Positions 18,601 through 28,067 of a stretch of 64,000 bases of DNA are shown one piece after another. How positions within the stretch are numbered: the first letter of the stretch is position 1; each line of letters starts with the position of its first letter. The notes under the pieces were generated by a model. The model was not told the origin of the DNA. It ran no database searches and worked only from the letters and a program-made list of their open reading frames with translations. The stretch covers positions 1,890,001 through 1,954,000 of the forward strand of contig NZ_CP027229.1 in NCBI RefSeq assembly GCF_002999135.1. Direction: 5' to 3'. This stretch comes from Capnocytophaga sp. oral taxon 878 (GTDB lineage: Bacteria > Bacteroidota > Bacteroidia > Flavobacteriales > Flavobacteriaceae). Both the position numbers and the translations under genes were made by a program.

Positions 18601-21600
18601 TGGTCATACCCGTAGCTGGCGTGGTAACAGCAGCTCCTACAACAAGGGTTTCACTAGCTATAGAACCATTGTCTAAACGCTCTAAAGTATAACTATAGGT
18701 ACCTGTACCTCCTGTTACTGTCACCGTCATCTCGGCCGTAGGGGTAGCACAAGTTTTTGGCTTGGTAATAGCCGCTACTGCCTTAATAACATCGGTAGTG
18801 CTGAAGGTTATGCTACTAGCACAACCGTTTACATCGGTTACTGTTACTGTATGTGACACCAATGGGGTGACCTCTACCTCAAAGGCTTGGTTAGACAACG
18901 TCCATTGGATAGGTAGCCCTGCTGAGCCATCTAAACTGTAATAGTGTGCTCCTTGTCCTATCTTATCTAAGGTTATTCGCACTGGTATCTTGCCATTGGT
19001 ATTATTATATGCCTGACAAGCTAAAGTGGTTACGGTAGCTACATTAGGTACATCAAACTGAGTGATGGTTACTGTACTGCGCTTTTCACAACCGTAAGCA
19101 TCACGTACATATACATCCCAAGCTCCTGTAGGCATATTCACATACAAGGACTCTTGTGTGGTGAGGGTATAGGTTGTAGGAGCGGCTCCTCCTGCTGTTA
19201 CATAACTATAAGTGTAGGTAGCTGTACCTCCAGTGATGTTTAACCATATTTGTCCTGGATCTTTACAAGTAGACTTCTTGGTTTCTTTAGTGCTTACTTG
19301 TAACTCTATAGCTGAACGCTTGATCTCAAAATCAAAAGATCTTACACACTTATTACCTCCTATTGTTTGAATAAACTTGATTAAATACTTACCTGCTGAT
19401 AAGTTAGTATTTGTGTTCTGTGGCGTTGCATATCCTAAAGGTGCAATAGAAACTACCGTTCCTGAGGCTTCAGGAGCAGTGGCATTTGGATCACTAGATT
19501 TGTATATTTGCCAAGTTATATTAGTCGCTAATGGATCTACTCCTGACAATGTATATGTAAGTGTACCATTATTGCCACTTGAACAACTCACATTCTGTAC
19601 AGACAAAGTCGCTGCTAATGTATTGGCTGCCGGTACTGGCACTGTAGCCTCTTGTACATATCGACAACCTGTGGTAATATTGTATGCTACAAAAGTGTAT
19701 TTTACTCCTGGGGTTAAGTTGGGTATCTCGGCTACTACGCCTGCTCCTGATACTGTTGCTTTATACCATATATCATTACCTCCATTAGGGTTGGTTGTAG
19801 CTACGGTATTGGCTACTGACCCATCGGATGGGTTTTGAATGCCTGGACGGTACACCGCAAAGTATGCCTTAGTAGTTGCTGTAAAGGTTCCTGAACTTGT
19901 TGCACTAATAATGGCCTTGGTGTGTTCCGCACAAGTTGTTAATGGTGGGAAGGTAATGTTCATCACACTTGAATTTGGATTGATAAGTGCTGATAAACGT
20001 TTTTCACATCCATTGGCATCGGTAATGGTGATTTGGTAATTACCGTAATTAAGTCCTGTAAATATCGATGATACATAACTTGTTTTTGTTTGTGTAGCCT
20101 CAACATTGGTATCAGTATTGAGTACCTTCACCACAAATGGTGCTGTTCCTCCACTTTGTAACTGTACGGTAATCTCTGCTAAATCGGCTGCTGTACATCC
20201 CATTTGCTTGGTGACTGATGCCGTAGCTCTTACCTCTTCTATCTTATCAATAGTAAATGACTTGCTAACAGTACAGCCTCGTGCATCGGTGAGTACTGCA
20301 ACATAATTACCTGCTGCCATAGCAGTTGGTGTTTGTACCACTGCACTAGTAACTGCATTACGTATCTGCAAGGTATGTGATACCGTGCCTACATAATAAT
20401 CGTTAGGGGTGATAATCACACTACCGTTATCATTGCCACATATTGCTTTGGTAGTAGTGAATGTATCGGTGGTAAAGCGTGGTGGATCATAACTGATATT
20501 AACAAAACGATCTCGACGACACTCTGTACCATTAGGACTATAGGTAACTACAAACTGTACCAGCGTGCTGGTAGCCGTAGGGGCTGCTATGGTTACAGTA
20601 GCCTGACTAGGATCTGATGCTATAACATGGAAAGTGGCTCCTCCATCAATACTATACTCAAATATCTTTGACATAGTAGATACACCACCCGTTACTGTAA
20701 GATGGAAGGTATGATTATTCGATACGCAACCTGCATACAACTGGGTAGTTGGTGATACTTGTAATGATAATGGTGCATAGATCTCAGCCGTTACTTGTGT
20801 TTGACATCCAAAACTATCGGTTACCGTAAAGGTATGAACACCCGCATCTAACGCATCGGGGTATACAAAGATTGGCGTATTGAACGTATAGGTATTACCT
20901 CCTTGACGGCGTACACTGTATTTACCATTGCCATCAAGGACGGTAAGTACAACCTTCTTCTCTGAAGTTACATCGTAACAATAAGATTCTGGCTCGGCAG
21001 ATACTGTAAGGGTACGTACTCCTTCTATATCTATTGTCGTTTCCGTAGTACATCCATTGGCATCTTTTACTACCAAAGTATAAGTGCCTGCTGGTATGTT
21101 ACCTATCTGATGTGGATTAGGGGTAGGTGATGTCGGCTCAAAGGTAGTAGTAACTGATACTACATGGTATTGATAACCTGGTGTACCGCCTGTTGCTAAA
21201 ACTTTTATCTTAGCCCCTGTATTATCACACCTTACTCTTTCCACTAAATTTACAGTTGGTACTATTGGTGTTGGCGCTCCTATGCTATATTCTACAGTTG
21301 AAATACAATTAGGCTGAGTCGCATCTTGTACTTGTATCCTTCCATTTTGGATTGCCTCCAAACCGGTAACTGTAAACACACCTTGCGCATCTATAGTGGT
21401 AGCTGTCCAAGTAGTAGTGGTGGTATGAGTAAAGCTTATCGCATATTTTACATTGTTTGATGGTGGATTGATCACTCGGATGCGTACCTGTCCATCCGAT
21501 GCTCCTATACAGCTCACATTCTTCTCGGCTCCATACTTCTCTACTCGCATTTGTTTGTTGGCCTGAACGGTAATAAGCTCGGTTACTTTTAGATCGCAGT

Positions 21601-24600
21601 AGGTTGTGGCTTGCCATACTTTTACATTATCAATAGCGTAATCATTACCTAAGTTACCATAAGATGAGGATCCTGAACTTATAATACGTATTTGCGCTGT
21701 ATTATTAGTAAAGCCTGCTACCTCGGCATCGGTAAAGTTGATTGTAAACTTCTTCCAGCCTGATCCGTTGGGGGCTGTACCTACTGTCTTGCTGCGCAAT
21801 ACGGTTCCATCGGCACGGCATAGGGCTACATCAAAACGTGGTGCTACCCCTGATGAGGTAAGCAAACTTACTCCATCAAAACTTACTGTAAGTGCGGTAC
21901 CTAATGTTACTCCCGTTAAGGCCTTTTTGTAGGCTACCTCACCATTACCATTGCCTGCTATGGCCAAATACCTACCTCCTGATGGATCGGTCGGTATTGT
22001 CCAGCTGGCTTTAGAAGGGGCTTGCTTGGTGAGCATCTGCTGACCATCTAGGAAATTGGTAGCATCATTATTACATACCAATCCTGTATTATCGGAACTC
22101 AAACAACCATTCTCTTCTGAGCTGCCAAAATCCTCACTAAAGAGTATATTAGGAGTCGTAGATGAATTGGATGGACGATAGTACACCGTTAGGGTGTGTA
22201 CCCCTGGTGCTAAATTATTAAGCAATAGCGTATTACCACTAAGGGTTTGGGTAGCACTGCCATTGAGTATGTATTGATAGGTTTGTGAAGCTGATGCGCT
22301 TACTGTTACCGTTACCTGACCATAGCCATTATCACAGCGGTAAACCACCGGTGTCTGGCTTATAGTAGGTGCTGTGGTTACCTCTACCGTTACGGGAATG
22401 GTTACACGACAGTCTTTACTATCTTTTACATAGATATTACTGCTACCGCCTATGTAGCCTATATTGGTGCTTACATAGGTGTTCTCTCCATCAAAACTGT
22501 ATCTATAAGGTGGAGTGCCGCCTGAGACGTTGTTCACCGATACCTTATACTGGTTGTTTTGGGTATCGCAAGAACGATCGGAAACTACTCCTGCATAAGC
22601 CCTAAGTGGGGCTTGAGGTGGTAAGATAACTATTGGCTTCTTGGTATAAATACAGGTTGTACCGGCTACCTGTGATATCATCTCTACCTCATAGGTGCCT
22701 GATGGTAAACCTGTGAACAAACCTCCTGCACTGCTCTTGAACACTGGCATCTCTCGAGTACCATCGGCCTTGAGCTTGTACAAGTTTAGAGTACGACTAA
22801 AATTCTGTTGCCCAGGTGGGAACATTACATTGATATGACCACTATTAGGATGGGTCTCACAGGTTATCTCTTGGGTAGAGGATATAGTAAAACTATGTGG
22901 ACTAGGTGGAGTAATGGTTATCTTATTGGAAATAGCAAAAGCTCCGTTACGTGTGTCGCCTACCAAAAACTCATATTCTCCTATACGGCTTACACTGTGT
23001 TCTAAATCTACATAGGTTTGACCGCCGGTTTGTACGGCTATAGGTGAGGAGGCAAGCGCCTGTGTAGGACTGCTGAACTGACGCTGCCCATCAATGGTCC
23101 AGATAAAGAATCGATATGGTGATTGTCCGCCTTGTGCCTGTAAACGAATCTTGGCCATATTACAGTAACCTTCCTTAAAGCCTTGGAAGGTGGCTGTAAC
23201 ACTCATATCGGTGATCTTCTTAATGGTTGGATTATCAATATACTCACATCCTGCTATTTGATCGGAGGTGATCTTGATACGATAGCTACCCGCCGTTAAA
23301 TTATCTACCTCAAAACGATTGCTCGTCTTCAAATCGGTACGCAAATAGGTGCCGCCTTTATAAATCTCAACCTTATAGGTAACACCGCTGGAACTCATAT
23401 TATATGCTACTGCTCCTTGCTCAAAGTTTGTCTCGTCTTTTACCGCTCCTCGGGTGCCTTGCAGTGAACCGGTGATGATTTGGAAATAGAAACTTGTATC
23501 ACAACCTGAGTTGGTGAGCTTTAAACGGTATAACCCTGCTGTGTTAAACGAGTAATTGCGATCGGTACTAAATGTAGTCCAGCAATCATCACTGGTTACT
23601 CGACAATCCGGATCTGTTACTTGGTTCTGACAGCTGCTGTTGAACATTTGCCACTCAAATGGTGTGTTCTGATAGTTTACTGTAAGCTGCTTAGCGCCGC
23701 CTTGACACAAATAGAACTGGCTTGTCCAACTTCCATCGGATGGACATACAACCCCTATGTTTTGTGCTTGTGCTCGAATGGGATCGGTAGTGCTGCTTAC
23801 CGTTTGGTAGTTGATGGTCTCTGTTACTGTAAACTGTACCCCATGACAAGAAATAGTTTTTACTACTTTATATATGCCTGCTGATGTAGGGGCGTATTGC
23901 TGTGTATTGCCCACTACATTACCATTAGGATCATACCACTGATAGGTGGTGAAACCGCCTATAGCCTTAAAGGTTACTTGACCGGTACCACAGAACATCT
24001 CCTGACGATTACAATCGGAGGTGTTAATGGTGGTTGTTAATGAGGCTGTATGGCTCATCTCGGCCAGTGGACAGCCTGCTGGACCTCCCTTGTAGGTGGC
24101 TGTAAGCTCGGTATATACAAAGTTCTGACATGGAGCAAATAACGCTTCACAGTCTCCTTGTACTTTTAATGGTATGCGGATCACTCGCTCGGGATCACCT
24201 AACCTTAATGTGGAATTATTATTATTGGCTCCTATCTCAAATCGCCAAGACTTCGTTACTGAATTATACGAAGAGGTAGGCTGCGGATGCTGCCATGATC
24301 CATCTCCCGCTCCACTCAAATCAGGAGCTCCATTGGATACTATAGTAGTGGCGTCGGGCATCTTAACATCTAAGGTAGCACGATTGATGTTCTCCGATCC
24401 ATCGTTCTGATACCTCAACTCGTAATAAAACTGCTGATTGGGCTGTAACTGTGTAATGGTATTGCCAGAGGCATCGGTGTAACGCTGCTGGGTCTTGAGT
24501 TTTAAGGCATTTGATTTGACAGTTATATTGAATGAACACGAAGCCGTATTACCTGCCACATCGGTAAAGGTGTAAATAACCTTTGTAGTACCTATAGGGA

Positions 24601-27469
24601 AAATATCGCCAGGAGCGTGTGTGCGGGTACGAGTTACAGCTCCCTTACAAGTAGGGTAAGCTATCGGTTCGCGCCATTGCACCATTTTCTGGCAATAACC
24701 AGCATCTACAGTCACCTCAATATCGTTAGGACAAGGGGTTTTGAAGTATGGAGGCTCATCAATAGGAGGCATTACCACTGTAACAGATTTGGTATAAACG
24801 GTACTATTACTACAACCTATACCTGGTTTCAAACTATACTCTGCCATATAGGTAGTAGTTTCGTGAATAGGCTCCCAGAAGCTTCGTCCTGTTTTATAAG
24901 GAGCTGCTGTAGTTTTGTTACCATTGGCATCGAGCTTGAACCAGTTGATGTTAAATATATGTTCGGAAAGTGATAGTTGCACACGTGCTGTATTGCCTTT
25001 ACAGAAAGGTACAGGACGGTCTATCACCAAGAAAGGATCAAAACTATTACTTACATTGATACTAATATCTTTAGGAACATCTTCACAACGGTGTCTCACC
25101 AATATTTTATAATGCCCTGAAGTAAGGTTTCTGAATAAATGGAAATAGGTATTATCGGAAGCCTGATAGGTTTTTGTTTCCTTTAGAGTAGCTGCTGTAG
25201 CGGTAGCTGTGGCTTTTTCATAGAGTTCAAAAGTAAGAGGGAAGTAGACTTCCTGAGCTGTAACATCGACAGCAATGATACCACTACTGCTACCTGTATC
25301 ACAAATTACAGGATTCACAGCTGGATTTAGCCTTACAGTTGAAGGGATTTCAATTTCTTTATATGTATAATTGTTAGACCTATAAGGTGTTGTAGGATCG
25401 GTAAAATTTTGATAAGTATACCCACTACCTAAATCGACAAAGCCTCGATAAAAATACATATCGGCTCTGACTCTGTATTTCCCTGGTAATAAGTTAGGGA
25501 AGGTGCCTGTATGAGCTGATATATAGTTATTACCATTTACAGACTTAGAAGGTTGCCAAGAGAAATTACCATAACCATCATCTGTATATTTTTCTAAATA
25601 TACAGTTTCAAGAGATGAGTTATTGTATACATTTCTGCCTAAATTATAGGTTATTCTTCCTACATCGCAATCTTTTTCATATTTAAGTACAGGGTTATAG
25701 GTAGTACCTGGCAAATCATACTCACGAGTAGCTGTTTTGTTACAAGCATCGGTTACGGTTATTCGGTATCGACCGGCAGGTAAATTGGTATAGCCCCAAT
25801 AGTAATTATTTTGATTTTCCAATGGAAATACAATGGTACGGGTAGCTGTATTACCAAAAGGCACAACTCCCTGATATGTAATAGTTCTAGTACCATCGGC
25901 TCTTTCTATTTTCCATTTTAGAGGATAGAAAAATTTGTCACTAAAGTAATTTACATAGAAAGACCCTGTACCTTCATACATACCGTATCCTACTTTTAAT
26001 GTTTTAAAGGCATTTTCTACAGGGCGAGCTGTAATTGTAGGCATAGACCCTTGTGTATGAGGAGGGTATTTAATTATAAATTCATTAGAAATTGCTGGTG
26101 GACAGCCAGGAGGTACTGTGGAATACCTATAGCGATAGGTACCTCCATCAACGGTAGGAGATGATTCGGTAATCCAAGTAGTTCCGGATTTGCGTTCTAA
26201 TATTAGGTTACCATAGCCACTTCTCCAATCACTTACTTGATATATACGACGAAGTTCGGATGTGTTAATATCGGTATAATCAATATTATACTGCCCCCAA
26301 CGGCTACTAACACAACCTGACAAGCGCTTAGTTGTACTAGATACTATAGCGCCGCAAGTTGATTCGCTATAAGAGGTGTAATTATGGGAACAATCACGAC
26401 CATCATATAAAACGCCTCCGTAATAAGAAGCATTAATTCTATCATCTAACTTAAATCGTTCTTTGATTGTATTTTTAGGTCCTTTGATGGTTAGTTCTAT
26501 TTCGTCGCCACTTTCAAACTCATAATCTGGTGAAGAATATTGATATGAGGAGAAGGTAGAAGATATATCGATAGCTGGCTTTGAGGAGTTCAGGAAGCGA
26601 ATTACTGCAGTACCTGGCTTTGAGAAAAAGTCATTAAAAGATGCTCTATCATCAATATTTCTATCAATATATTGTCCATCTTCGGGACGGATAAGGGTTA
26701 TTCTGAATTTATATTTACAGTTATTATAACTTTTGGTTAAAAATCTTTGATATGTTTTAATATTGATACAATTCACTACATATAAATTATATGAAGGGAT
26801 TTGCAGGGTAGGGTAACGCAAGGTATGCCCGCAGAGATTACCGATATTGGTTTGGTCTTTTACTTGTAGAATAAACACAGAATTGGCTGGAAGAGGATGT
26901 GTAGCGGTACCGCGTACCTCGATATATCCATTGCCTGTAGGGCGATTAAACACTTGCATAGGGACTTTGACGCTGTTATCCATATTTAATATGGTAACCT
27001 CGAAGGGGCCTATACCACCGCTTGGCAAGCGAAAACGCACACCACCACTGTAGAGCTTATCACAAGTAGGAGCTAATGTTTCTATAGAGTTGATATTCAT
27101 CAACTTATAGTTTGATTCGGTTTCTACTTCGTTTGTTTCAAAGGCTCCTGTAACTTCATCACGTACTGTTATTTTGTACTTTCCTATTTTTAAGTTGTAG
27201 AAAGTATACTCGGCAGTGCCGCCTGGGGTTACAGGATTGGGGGACATTCTGAACATATCGTTCACCCCATCGCCTATAATTTCGACTGTAAACTTACCAC
27301 TGGAAGGCAAGCAGATAGAGGGATAAGGAGTCATATCTCTAGCTGTTACCTTTATTTGGTTATCGGTGTAGCAATTACCTTTAATGGGGGTTAATTGCAC
27401 ATTGATACATTGGGCGAAACCGAGCCCAGAGAAGATTAAAAATGTAATTGCTGTAAGAAACTTTTTCAT
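15614..27469 (-). CDS. Giant SprB-like adhesin with type B T9SS sorting signal
   Basis: 3951 residues from the Met at 27469 (MKKFLTAITFLIFSGLGFAQ, a signal peptide ending at AQ); an upstream in-frame Met would put a poor leader before it. Exported by the Sec system and then by the type IX system: the last ~90 residues (VPNFFTPDGDGVNDVWQPKY ... YIFDRYGRRI ... WDGQYDGRLMPSGDYWYVI) are the gliding-motility type B C-terminal domain. A HYR domain (CPNDIEVTVDAG...) lies at about 900-980. The C-terminal two thirds repeats ~90-residue modules of SprB-repeat type, each with a Cys near the start, a GG-x-x-PYxY core and a GxYxVxVxDxxGC end. In Flavobacterium SprB is the mobile surface adhesin for gliding. 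An unusual feature is a carbohydrate-binding-like insert near residues 1790-1960 (ILFSEDFGSSEENG). One uninterrupted frame of 11.9 kb. Confidence 0.93.
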   Translation of the reverse strand: MKKFLTAITFLIFSGLGFAQCINVQLTPIKGNCYTDNQIKVTARDMTPYPSICLPSSGKFTVEIIGDGVNDMFRMSPNPVTPGGTAEYTFYNLKIGKYKITVRDEVTGAFETNEVETESNYKLMNINSIETLAPTCDKLYSGGVRFRLPSGGIGPFEVTILNMDNSVKVPMQVFNRPTGNGYIEVRGTATHPLPANSVFILQVKDQTNIGNLCGHTLRYPTLQIPSYNLYVVNCINIKTYQRFLTKSYNNCKYKFRITLIRPEDGQYIDRNIDDRASFNDFFSKPGTAVIRFLNSSKPAIDISSTFSSYQYSSPDYEFESGDEIELTIKGPKNTIKERFKLDDRINASYYGGVLYDGRDCSHNYTSYSESTCGAIVSSTTKRLSGCVSSRWGQYNIDYTDINTSELRRIYQVSDWRSGYGNLILERKSGTTWITESSPTVDGGTYRYRYSTVPPGCPPAISNEFIIKYPPHTQGSMPTITARPVENAFKTLKVGYGMYEGTGSFYVNYFSDKFFYPLKWKIERADGTRTITYQGVVPFGNTATRTIVFPLENQNNYYWGYTNLPAGRYRITVTDACNKTATREYDLPGTTYNPVLKYEKDCDVGRITYNLGRNVYNNSSLETVYLEKYTDDGYGNFSWQPSKSVNGNNYISAHTGTFPNLLPGKYRVRADMYFYRGFVDLGSGYTYQNFTDPTTPYRSNNYTYKEIEIPSTVRLNPAVNPVICDTGSSSGIIAVDVTAQEVYFPLTFELYEKATATATAATLKETKTYQASDNTYFHLFRNLTSGHYKILVRHRCEDVPKDISINVSNSFDPFLVIDRPVPFCKGNTARVQLSLSEHIFNINWFKLDANGNKTTAAPYKTGRSFWEPIHETTTYMAEYSLKPGIGCSNSTVYTKSVTVVMPPIDEPPYFKTPCPNDIEVTVDAGYCQKMVQWREPIAYPTCKGAVTRTRTHAPGDIFPIGTTKVIYTFTDVAGNTASCSFNITVKSNALKLKTQQRYTDASGNTITQLQPNQQFYYELRYQNDGSENINRATLDVKMPDATTIVSNGAPDLSGAGDGSWQHPQPTSSYNSVTKSWRFEIGANNNNSTLRLGDPERVIRIPLKVQGDCEALFAPCQNFVYTELTATYKGGPAGCPLAEMSHTASLTTTINTSDCNRQEMFCGTGQVTFKAIGGFTTYQWYDPNGNVVGNTQQYAPTSAGIYKVVKTISCHGVQFTVTETINYQTVSSTTDPIRAQAQNIGVVCPSDGSWTSQFYLCQGGAKQLTVNYQNTPFEWQMFNSSCQNQVTDPDCRVTSDDCWTTFSTDRNYSFNTAGLYRLKLTNSGCDTSFYFQIITGSLQGTRGAVKDETNFEQGAVAYNMSSSGVTYKVEIYKGGTYLRTDLKTSNRFEVDNLTAGSYRIKITSDQIAGCEYIDNPTIKKITDMSVTATFQGFKEGYCNMAKIRLQAQGGQSPYRFFIWTIDGQRQFSSPTQALASSPIAVQTGGQTYVDLEHSVSRIGEYEFLVGDTRNGAFAISNKITITPPSPHSFTISSTQEITCETHPNSGHINVMFPPGQQNFSRTLNLYKLKADGTREMPVFKSSAGGLFTGLPSGTYEVEMISQVAGTTCIYTKKPIVILPPQAPLRAYAGVVSDRSCDTQNNQYKVSVNNVSGGTPPYRYSFDGENTYVSTNIGYIGGSSNIYVKDSKDCRVTIPVTVEVTTAPTISQTPVVYRCDNGYGQVTVTVSASASQTYQYILNGSATQTLSGNTLLLNNLAPGVHTLTVYYRPSNSSTTPNILFSEDFGSSEENGCLSSDNTGLVCNNDATNFLDGQQMLTKQAPSKASWTIPTDPSGGRYLAIAGNGNGEVAYKKALTGVTLGTALTVSFDGVSLLTSSGVAPRFDVALCRADGTVLRSKTVGTAPNGSGWKKFTINFTDAEVAGFTNNTAQIRIISSGSSSYGNLGNDYAIDNVKVWQATTYCDLKVTELITVQANKQMRVEKYGAEKNVSCIGASDGQVRIRVINPPSNNVKYAISFTHTTTTTWTATTIDAQGVFTVTGLEAIQNGRIQVQDATQPNCISTVEYSIGAPTPIVPTVNLVERVRCDNTGAKIKVLATGGTPGYQYHVVSVTTTFEPTSPTPNPHQIGNIPAGTYTLVVKDANGCTTETTIDIEGVRTLTVSAEPESYCYDVTSEKKVVLTVLDGNGKYSVRRQGGNTYTFNTPIFVYPDALDAGVHTFTVTDSFGCQTQVTAEIYAPLSLQVSPTTQLYAGCVSNNHTFHLTVTGGVSTMSKIFEYSIDGGATFHVIASDPSQATVTIAAPTATSTLVQFVVTYSPNGTECRRDRFVNISYDPPRFTTDTFTTTKAICGNDNGSVIITPNDYYVGTVSHTLQIRNAVTSAVVQTPTAMAAGNYVAVLTDARGCTVSKSFTIDKIEEVRATASVTKQMGCTAADLAEITVQLQSGGTAPFVVKVLNTDTNVEATQTKTSYVSSIFTGLNYGNYQITITDANGCEKRLSALINPNSSVMNITFPPLTTCAEHTKAIISATSSGTFTATTKAYFAVYRPGIQNPSDGSVANTVATTNPNGGNDIWYKATVSGAGVVAEIPNLTPGVKYTFVAYNITTGCRYVQEATVPVPAANTLAATLSVQNVSCSSGNNGTLTYTLSGVDPLATNITWQIYKSSDPNATAPEASGTVVSIAPLGYATPQNTNTNLSAGKYLIKFIQTIGGNKCVRSFDFEIKRSAIELQVSTKETKKSTCKDPGQIWLNITGGTATYTYSYVTAGGAAPTTYTLTTQESLYVNMPTGAWDVYVRDAYGCEKRSTVTITQFDVPNVATVTTLACQAYNNTNGKIPVRITLDKIGQGAHYYSLDGSAGLPIQWTLSNQAFEVEVTPLVSHTVTVTDVNGCASSITFSTTDVIKAVAAITKPKTCATPTAEMTVTVTGGTGTYSYTLERLDNGSIASETLVVGAAVTTPATGMTITLGTASFTQAATYRISIYDSQTQDCPIVKEVTVQDPEPISLAGVTVQPYHEKCNLGLTVTGTGSIDVIMPSDSKTYTFEITSAIDITTGNTVAVTTTPTTAGTHNAIFSGLRGTPQGVKYDILITNNEGCTAQVYAVVTSPEPITFDTGVITATQYKCQGNAGLSTPQVILDTTKIKGGIPPYTTEFFDATTHTSLGNGTVYNLTNLSGGSYYVRVKDASGGCATSTASVTIAPAFDLTTLSITTTTSATCVVDEAIRIDVGTTGYIAGTPLKYIVQGVGNSIATVTTVASTTLSLTLNGSSALSGSNYTVQVINERTGCSIVGGHRIKDVNTFAIESTNPVRAVCHTDFGGITLTLKDTDLSNGDQSTAGFTYTITSVGSSSPVSLSGSAIGNIVTITTLKGGSYDIEAISNSTGCRVAKHRFIIPSNPDEISVSNVKQKVSVNCQNQDAVGELTVTGGEQEYTVTLTPISPTPGGAVTLSNIPSGAPGVEFRGLNAGQYAITLIDALGCTTYSGTRTITIDPYNSIQVASITTQVTSITCVDANNGKLKVSNVSGGTRPYSYVLVRLSATGSNIPRYITPDTEYTFEGIEPGTYRVDIVDSKNCSVTVAGTFTFANPQPITADIDENASQFYTCNAQNDGSVTIQNIAGGTGTYDVDIVRADNGQKINGHRGITATSDSFVNLPPAPKDTYYKVVITDTNGCVMTKTVSFTVVEFPDIAVNYVEREGTCDAGTNNYKDYLVVRFRNPEVDFSKITYALDGTATTTSFVRTLGNIGYIDEFDRTTRTHTIEVHYNTLTPVTGHCTASKTFDFDLYDPLTLTNTTSSATAINTIEVKAAGGTTTNLKGYTFYYNGVDRGSNTSYKINHDDPERIESNGVRIKIIQVRVEDANGCTATLTAEVPYHDIEVPNFFTPDGDGVNDVWQPKYLDNNVNARIYIFDRYGRRIANLAPGEGWDGQYDGRLMPSGDYWYVIEINDQLYDKRQFYGNFTLYR

Positions 27470-27548
27470 TGTGTTTATCCTTAAGTTGTATGTAGTAAAA
27501 AATAATGTGTAAAATGCGTATAATAACTTACACATACAATTAATGCCA

Positions 27549-27580
27549 CAAAATTAGTATATTTTTTTTGAGGTAACAAA
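27549..27580 (-). promoter_or_regulatory. Adhesin gene promoter
   Basis: Minus-strand TAATTTTG (27549-27556) and TTTG (27577-27580) with a 20-bp spacer, 80 bp before the chosen start codon; an initiation point near 27542 would exclude no part of the chosen gene. Confidence 0.65.
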
Positions 27581-28003
27581 AGTTTTTGAGATTGAGAGGT
27601 GTTAGTTTAGGAGTGTATTTTTGTAACTATTTTATTTTCAAGAACTTATATGAATGTTAAATTATTGTTAATTTTAATACCTGATTTATGGAAGAGATGA
27701 GAGGTAGGCAGGGAGAGGTGTAGTGGTAAAGAAAAGAGACGGTAATGGGAAAATGTTGTTTTCTGTTTTTGATGTCAAAAATAGGAAATTTTTCTGTTTT
27801 TAGGTTGTTTGGCAGAAACTGAGGGTTTGTATATTGTTAGGTTAAGCTCCATCATTCCTCTATGGTAGCTCTATGGTAGCTCCAAGATAGCTCTAACAGA
27901 AAATTTTTCTGTTTGGCATAGTATAATAGGAAGGAGGTAAAAAGACTTTGGGAGTGTAGGGAGGAAGAGGATGGGTGGGGAATAAAAAAATGTTCGTTAT
28001 TAA
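27581..28003. other. Intergenic region upstream of pgk
   Basis: About 420 bp without a gene. Notable are two copies of an AAATTTTTCTGTTT sequence (27786-27799 and 27901-27914), the second forming a palindrome (ACAGAAAATTTTTCTGT), and a triple repeat of a (T)ATGGTAGCTC-like 11-mer around 27860-27893. A G-rich stretch precedes the pgk promoter. Confidence 0.5.
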
Positions 28004-28033
28004 TTGTTTATTGATATTTTTTTTATACCTTTG
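28004..28033 (+). promoter_or_regulatory. pgk promoter
   Basis: TTG (28004-28006), 19-bp spacer, TACCTTTG (28026-28033); the pgk ATG is 34 bp downstream. This placement rules out the longer upstream frame for pgk. Confidence 0.75.
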
Positions 28034-28067
28034 TGCCTTGAAAAAATATAATAATTCATTTTACTAT

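Noticed and set aside
19377..20039. Plus-strand frames of 153 and 66 codons inside the adhesin gene
   Set aside because: Complementary shadows of the repetitive, Thr/Gly-rich adhesin codons.
15614..27469. Possibility that the adhesin locus is several genes joined by sequencing error
   Set aside because: The frame is continuous, has one signal peptide at the start and one type B sorting domain at the end, as in known SprB-like proteins.
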